From positions 1 through 10,855 of the forward strand of contig NZ_CALIBF010000190.1 of assembly GCF_938045465.1 (NCBI RefSeq): DNA of 10,855 nucleotides, in the 5' to 3' direction. Source of the DNA: an uncultured Campylobacter sp. (GTDB taxonomy: Bacteria > Campylobacterota > Campylobacteria > Campylobacterales > Campylobacteraceae). A program made the position numbers and the translations under genes. The notes beneath the pieces are model-generated. The model was not told where the DNA came from and ran no database searches. It saw nothing but the letters and a program-made list of their open reading frames with translations. Below, piece after piece: positions 7,401-10,855 of this stretch (positions are counted from its first letter, which is position 1; each line of letters opens with the position of its first letter).

Positions 7401-7426
7401 CCGCCTAAGCTTTAAAATTTAGGCGG
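7401..7426. promoter_or_regulatory. Perfect inverted repeat next to the YigM-like gene start (operator or leader hairpin)
   Basis: CCGCCTAA (7401-7408) and TTAGGCGG (7419-7426) form a perfect 8-bp inverted repeat around a 10-nt AT-rich centre. It lies 5 nt before the TTG start of the transporter gene and includes that gene's only ribosome binding site. A likely -10 box sits immediately upstream, so the repeat would straddle the transcription start. It fits either an operator for a dimeric repressor or an RNA hairpin that hides the ribosome binding site. It is not placed to be a terminator, because the flanking genes diverge. Confidence 0.5.
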
Positions 7427-7427
7427 A

Positions 7428-7435
7428 ATTTTATA
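7428..7435 (-). promoter_or_regulatory. Likely -10 box of the YigM-like transporter gene
   Basis: The minus strand reads TATAAAAT inside a 14-bp AT-only palindrome (7427-7440). A start point 6-7 nt downstream would fall in the GC-containing inverted repeat at 7401-7426. The -35 region is poor. Confidence 0.4.
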
Positions 7436-7510
7436 AAATTTTAGTTGAATTTGGGATTTAAATTTCGCCCGCGCGGCATAAATTTAGGTTTTTATTTATT
7501 TTAAATGTGT

Positions 7511-7516
7511 TAAAAT
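7511..7516 (+). promoter_or_regulatory. Likely -10 box of the glmU-coaBC-uppS operon
   Basis: TAAAAT lies 29 nt before the glmU start, with T-rich DNA (GGTTTTTATTTATTTTAAAT) upstream and a TGTG just before it. AAGGG at 7536-7540 then serves as the ribosome binding site, 5 nt before ATG. There is no convincing -35 box, as usual for this group. Confidence 0.5.
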
Positions 7517-7545
7517 TATCCGATTTTTGAAATTTAAGGGTACAA

Positions 7546-8847
7546 ATGAACGACGTTTCGGTTATAGTTCTTGCCGCAGGTCTGGGCACTCGGATGAAGT
7601 CGCAAAAAGCTAAAGTTCTTTTCGAGCTTTGCGGCGAGCCGATGATAATCCACATCTTAAAGAAAGCTTACGAAATTTCAAACGACGTGAGCGTGATTTT
7701 ATACTATCAATTCGACGAGGTTAAAAGCGCGGTTCTAGCGCAGTTCCCAAACGCTAAAATTTACAAACAAGACCACGAGCGCTTCCCCGGCACTGCGGGC
7801 GGACTAAAAGAGGTCGAAATCCGCGGGGAAAAAACGCTCATAATCTGCGGCGATATGCCTTTGGTAAAAAGTGCCGAGCTTCGCAAACTTTGCGAGGGGG
7901 ACGCGGAGGTAAATCTAAGCGTTTTTAGCGCGCGCGATCCATTCGGATACGGCCGCGTAATCACCAAAGGCGGCGAAATTTTAAAGATCGTCGAGCAAAA
8001 GGACGCAAGCGAAGAGGAAAAAGCGGTAAAAGACGCAAACGCCGGCTGCTACTGCTTCAAAAGCGAGGCATTGAAACAAATTCTACCGCAGATCAAACCC
8101 GATAACGCGCAAAAAGAGTACTACCTCACAGACGCGATCAAAATCGCCAAAGATATGGGCTTAAAATGCGCCGCCGTGTGGGTGGACGAGCAAAGCTTCA
8201 TGGGAATAAACGATAAGCTCGCCCTCAGCATCGCCGAAAATTTAATGCAAAACGAGATCAAAGAAAATTTGATGAAGCAAGGCGTTTTGATGCGCCTACC
8301 GCAAAGCATCTACATCGATAGTAGGGCGAAATTTATCGGCGAATGCGAGTTGCAAGAAAACGTAAGCATCATCGGTCCTTGCGTGATCGAAAACTCGCTC
8401 ATAAAAAGCGGCTGCGTCATCGAAGATAGCGTCGTAAAAAACTCAGACATCGGTCCGATGGCGCATCTGCGCCCAAAATGCGAGGTTATAGGCACCCATA
8501 TCGGAAATTTCGTCGAGCTTAAAAACGCAAAAGTAAACAAAATCAAGGCGGGGCATTTAAGTTATCTCGGAGATTGCGAGATCGATGAGGGCAGCAATAT
8601 CGGCTGCGGCACGATTACGTGTAACTATGACGGCAAGAAAAAATACAAAACGATAATCGGCAAAAACGTCTTTATCGGCTCGGACACGCAGCTAGTAGCG
8701 CCCGTGCGGATAGCCGACGACGTCATAATCGCCGCGGGAACGACGGTGACAAGCGATGTTCCGAGCGGCGCGCTGGCGATCAGCCGAAGCAAACAAATCA
8801 ACAAAGATGGGTTTTTCCATAAATTTTTTAGGAGCGAAGATGAGTAA
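7546..8847 (+). CDS. glmU: Bifunctional GlmU: GlcNAc-1-P uridyltransferase / GlcN-1-P acetyltransferase
   Basis: GlmU acetylates glucosamine-1-P and then couples it to UTP, making UDP-GlcNAc for peptidoglycan, lipid A and glycans in the cytoplasm. The N-terminal Rossmann-like domain has LAAGLGTRMKS (9-19), PGTAGG (81-86), CGDMPLV (101-107, Mg-binding D103), NAGCYCF (165-171) and GIND (220-223, N222). From about residue 252 the protein is a left-handed beta-helix of hexapeptide repeats with the acetyltransferase residues: LRPKCE (R309), IGNFVELKNA (K326), AGHLSYLGD (catalytic H337, Y340) and CNYDG (N360). Its 433 residues match the short epsilonproteobacterial form. ATG at 7546-7548 follows AAGGG at the right distance. 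It begins a tight operon with coaBC and uppS. Confidence 0.97.
   Translation: MNDVSVIVLAAGLGTRMKSQKAKVLFELCGEPMIIHILKKAYEISNDVSVILYYQFDEVKSAVLAQFPNAKIYKQDHERFPGTAGGLKEVEIRGEKTLIICGDMPLVKSAELRKLCEGDAEVNLSVFSARDPFGYGRVITKGGEILKIVEQKDASEEEKAVKDANAGCYCFKSEALKQILPQIKPDNAQKEYYLTDAIKIAKDMGLKCAAVWVDEQSFMGINDKLALSIAENLMQNEIKENLMKQGVLMRLPQSIYIDSRAKFIGECELQENVSIIGPCVIENSLIKSGCVIEDSVVKNSDIGPMAHLRPKCEVIGTHIGNFVELKNAKVNKIKAGHLSYLGDCEIDEGSNIGCGTITCNYDGKKKYKTIIGKNVFIGSDTQLVAPVRIADDVIIAAGTTVTSDVPSGALAISRSKQINKDGFFHKFFRSEDE
8830..8834 (+). promoter_or_regulatory. Ribosome binding site that fixes the coaBC start
   Basis: AGGAG lies inside the last codons of glmU, 5 nt before ATG at 8840-8842. It favours this start over upstream in-frame codons that overlap glmU more deeply, such as the ATG-less extension back to GTT/ATG-like codons near 8756. 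Confidence 0.75.
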
Positions 8848-10021
8848 GAAAAAGGTTTTACTAGCGGTTTGCGGGAGTATCAGTTTTTACAAAGCGTTTG
8901 AAATTTTATCCGCTCTGAAAAAGTCGAATTTCGACGTCTATGTTGCGCTTAGCGACGGCGTGCAGGAGTTTGTCAGCTACAAGGCGTTCGAGGCGCTGTG
9001 CGATCACCCCGTGCTTTGCAAAGCCAACGAAAACTGGCAGGCGGGCATCAACCACATCGCTTACTCCAAAGTGGATTTGGTTTTGATAGCGCCTGCTACG
9101 GCAAATACGATAAACAAGCTCGCGTGGGGCGTCTGCGACAACGTATTTTTAGAGGTGTTAAACGCGGCTTTTGCCCATGCCAAGGTGGTTATTGCGCCCG
9201 CCGCGAACCCCGCGCTACTTGAAAACAACATCACGAAAAACTGCATCGATATGCTAAAAGCGAGCGTCAATGCGTATTTTGTGGATCCGATAGAAAAAAC
9301 CCTAGCTTGTGGCGATACCGGCAAGGGCGGGCTAGCGAGCACCGAGGCGATCATGCAGACGCTAAAGCGCGCGCTTTACAACGATAAATTTTGGGAGGAT
9401 AAAACCGTCATCATCACCGGAGGCGCGACGATCGAAAAGATCGACAGCGTGCGCGGCATTACGAATTTCTCCAGCGGCAAAACTTCCAAAGCGATTGCCG
9501 ACGCGCTGTTTTACCTAGGCGCGGACGTGACGCTGATCTCTAGCAACGAATATGAAAATTTACCGTACAAGCTCGTTAAATTTGAAAGCACTATCGGGCT
9601 AAAATCGGCGCTTGACAGCACAAAATTCCCCGACGGCGCATATTTGATAATGGCGGCCGCGGTAAGCGACTACTCGCCGAAGGTTCGATACAAAGATAAG
9701 GTGAAAAAGGCGGAGATCGGCGAAATTTGGAATTTACGCCTGGGCGAAAACGAGGATATCTTAAGCTCCGTGCGCGGAAATATCAAAAAGGTGGGCTTTA
9801 AACTCGAAACCGACCGCGAAAATGCCGTCGGCGAGGCCAAACGCATGCTTAACGAAAAGCATCTCGACGCCGTCTGCCTAAACGTGCTGGACGACATCAT
9901 CAAGCTCGGCGGCGACGTCCTTAAGGTCACCTTTATCACGAAGAACGATCAGGTCGTAATCGACACCGCGCCGAAGGACGAAGTCGCCCTAAAAATCGCG
10001 GCTGAGCTGAAAAAAATCTGA
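8840..10021 (+). CDS. coaBC: Bifunctional CoaBC: PPC decarboxylase / phosphopantothenate-cysteine ligase
   Basis: CoaBC makes 4'-phosphopantetheine from 4'-phosphopantothenate, cysteine and CTP in coenzyme A synthesis. The N-terminal FMN-binding decarboxylase (CoaC) has AVCGSISFYKA (9-19), INHIAYS with active H72, APATANTINKLAWGVCDN (84-101), PAAN (120-123) and TLACGDTGKGGLA with active-site C157. The usual PAMN motif is changed to PAAN, but its key Asn (N123) is kept. The C-terminal ligase (CoaB) has TGGATIEKIDSVRGITNFSSG (193-213), AAAVSDYSP (272-280), Lys-rich KDKVKKAE (285-292) and VGFKLET (318-324). The 393-residue size is normal. ATG at 8840 with AGGAG just upstream is clearly better than longer forms that run back into glmU. 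It overlaps glmU by 8 nt and ends 3 nt before uppS. Confidence 0.95.
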   Translation: MSKKKVLLAVCGSISFYKAFEILSALKKSNFDVYVALSDGVQEFVSYKAFEALCDHPVLCKANENWQAGINHIAYSKVDLVLIAPATANTINKLAWGVCDNVFLEVLNAAFAHAKVVIAPAANPALLENNITKNCIDMLKASVNAYFVDPIEKTLACGDTGKGGLASTEAIMQTLKRALYNDKFWEDKTVIITGGATIEKIDSVRGITNFSSGKTSKAIADALFYLGADVTLISSNEYENLPYKLVKFESTIGLKSALDSTKFPDGAYLIMAAAVSDYSPKVRYKDKVKKAEIGEIWNLRLGENEDILSSVRGNIKKVGFKLETDRENAVGEAKRMLNEKHLDAVCLNVLDDIIKLGGDVLKVTFITKNDQVVIDTAPKDEVALKIAAELKKI

Positions 10022-10024
10022 TCC

Positions 10025-10702
10025 GTGAATAGCCTAAATCATCTCGCTCTTGTGATGGACGGCAACGGGCGCTGGGCGAAAAAGCGCGGTCTGCTGCGCA
10101 CCGGCGGGCACGAAGCGGGCGCGGAGGTCGTGGAACAGATCTGCGAGTTTTGCATCGACGAAGGCATCGCAAACCTCACACTCTACGCCTTTAGCACCGA
10201 AAATTGGAAGCGTCCGAAAAGCGAAGTGGAATTTTTGATGAAGTTGCTTCAAAAATTCCTAATCTCGCGCCGCGAAAAATTTATCCAAAACGGGATAAAA
10301 TTCTATCCGATCGGCGACATATCGGCTTTTGAGGGCGATCTGCGAAGCGAGATCGAATATCTTTCAAATTTAACTCAAAACGGGCGAGCGCTAAATTTTA
10401 ACCTAGCGATCAACTACGGCTCGCGAGACGAGATCGTGCGAGCGTGCGAGCGGCTGCTTGCAAGCGGCGAGCGACTAAGCGAAGCGGGCATCGGCGCGCA
10501 TCTGGATACCGCGCACAGCGGCGACGTGGATCTGCTGGTGCGCACGGGCGGCGAGCAGCGGCTGTCGAATTTCTTGCTCTGGCAGGCGAGCTACGCCGAG
10601 CTTGCGTTTACGCCGACGCTGTGGCCGGATTTCAGGCGCGAGGAGCTTGCACGCATAGTGGATGATTTCCGCCGCAAACAGCGCCGCTTCGGCGGTCTTT
10701 GA
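10025..10702 (+). CDS. uppS: Undecaprenyl diphosphate synthase (cis-prenyltransferase)
   Basis: UppS extends farnesyl diphosphate with eight isoprene units in cis, making the C55 lipid carrier for peptidoglycan and surface glycans. Motifs follow the family order: MDGNGRWAKKRG (11-22, Mg-binding D12), GGHEAGAE (27-34, H29), LYAFSTENWKRPKSEV (53-68), FNLAINYGSRDEI (125-137) and the C-terminal RTGGEQRLSNFLLWQ (173-187) with E192 and FTPTLWPDF (195-203). The 225 residues are a usual length. The start is GTG at 10025-10027: the in-frame TGA upstream is the coaBC stop, so no earlier start exists. No strong ribosome binding site is visible, which suggests re-initiation after coaBC. It is the last gene of the operon. 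Confidence 0.96.
   Translation: MNSLNHLALVMDGNGRWAKKRGLLRTGGHEAGAEVVEQICEFCIDEGIANLTLYAFSTENWKRPKSEVEFLMKLLQKFLISRREKFIQNGIKFYPIGDISAFEGDLRSEIEYLSNLTQNGRALNFNLAINYGSRDEIVRACERLLASGERLSEAGIGAHLDTAHSGDVDLLVRTGGEQRLSNFLLWQASYAELAFTPTLWPDFRREELARIVDDFRRKQRRFGGL
10682..10694 (+). terminator. Possible weak terminator hairpin at the end of uppS
   Basis: CGCCG (10682-10686) pairs with CGGCG (10690-10694) over a 3-nt loop, followed by GTCTTT. The stem overlaps the last uppS codons and the T-run is short, so termination is uncertain. The AT-only palindrome at 10734-10747 has no GC stem. Confidence 0.2.
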
Positions 10703-10784
10703 GCTACGGCGCAGTCGCTCTAACGGTCGCTTTAAATTTTAAAATTTTAATTTGCAGAACCTGTTGCTACTTGTCAAGGACTTT
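10703..10784. other. Short intergenic stretch between uppS and a probable convergent gene
   Basis: These 82 nt hold an AT-only 14-bp palindrome (10734-10747) and no strong GC hairpin with a T-run. I see no RNA gene or promoter here that I would defend. Confidence 0.4.
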
Positions 10785-10855
10785 TTAATCAAAATCATCT
10801 TTTTTTTCGTCCGATTTTCTCCTAAGCTCCCTCAACATTATTCTTGTCAACTTAT
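10785..10855 (-). CDS. Probable C-terminal end of a convergent gene (cut by window edge)
   Basis: From the right edge, one minus-strand frame stays open for 22 codons to a TAA at 10785-10787. It reads KLTRIMLRELRRKSDEKKDD and then FD. The basic helix-like stretch followed by an acidic, Lys/Asp-rich end is typical of a real protein tail. The length is too short to name a family. An opposing plus-strand frame (from TTG near 10765) is also open to the edge, but it has no ribosome binding site and reads as an unusually hydrophobic string, as an antisense shadow would. The other two minus frames have stops at once. Confidence 0.4.
   Translation of the reverse strand, partial: KLTRIMLRELRRKSDEKKDDFD

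Noticed and set aside
7626..7640. GlmU motif differences from E. coli (PGTAGG rather than LGTGHA)
   Set aside because: As far as I recall, this form is typical of Campylobacter GlmU, and all catalytic residues are present.
7761..7967. Antisense open frames over glmU, coaBC, macB and others
   Set aside because: They run opposite well-supported genes, have no recognisable domains or ribosome binding sites, and are expected by chance at this GC content.
8756..8839. Longer CoaBC start inside glmU
   Set aside because: It would overlap glmU by about 90 nt and add residues that do not fit the family. ATG at 8840 has a strong AGGAG.
10734..10747. AAATTTTAAAATTT palindrome after uppS as an operator or terminator
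   Set aside because: Words of this kind are everywhere in the window, inside genes and between them. There is no GC stem.
10770..10850. Direct repeat CTTGTCAA at 10770-10777 and 10843-10850, reading TTGACA on the minus strand like a -35 box
   Set aside because: Only 8 bp, two copies, and no -10 box at a proper distance. One copy lies in the probable coding tail. Chance is a fair explanation.
10752..10855. Plus-strand open frame from TTG near 10752-10767 to the right edge, hydrophobic (LLLVKDFLIKIIFFFVRF)
   Set aside because: No ribosome binding site at a proper distance and no ATG or GTG. It is antisense to a minus frame that looks more like a real protein tail.

Overview
The window looks like chromosomal DNA of a Campylobacterota member, most likely a Campylobacter of moderate GC (the C. 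gracilis / C. rectus / C. showae type). The reasons are the gene content, the Campylobacter-like length and sequence of GlmU, RnpA and L34, the adjacency of glmU, coaBC and uppS, and the many AAATTT/TAAAATTT words. The species is inference. It is almost entirely coding, with no tRNA, rRNA, CRISPR array or insertion sequence that I can see.

Left part, minus strand (1-1529): the conserved rpmH-rnpA-yidD-yidC cluster. It makes ribosomal protein L34, the RNase P protein, the YidD insertion helper and the YidC insertase. yidC is cut by the window edge. Every junction overlaps, and rnpA has no ATG, GTG or TTG start that would give a full-length protein; the best start is ATT.

Middle, minus strand (1605-6461): a MacAB-TolC type tripartite efflux operon. 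In transcription order it is macA (periplasmic adaptor), macB (ABC ATPase/permease), an outer-membrane factor lipoprotein, and a small secreted charged protein that I do not recognise. The small gene is joined to the outer-membrane factor by an ATGA overlap. This is the best candidate here for an undescribed component.

Next (6526-7395, minus): a ten-helix DMT/EamA transporter that reads like the biotin transporter YigM/BioP. It starts at TTG and has a perfect 8-bp inverted repeat right next to its start. A short divergent control region follows.

Right part, plus strand (7546-10702): glmU-coaBC-uppS, a tight operon supplying UDP-GlcNAc, coenzyme A and undecaprenyl diphosphate, all needed for the envelope and central metabolism. 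coaBC overlaps glmU by 8 nt. uppS starts 3 nt after coaBC and in the same frame. At the right edge a minus-strand frame gives a plausible C-terminal tail of a convergent gene.
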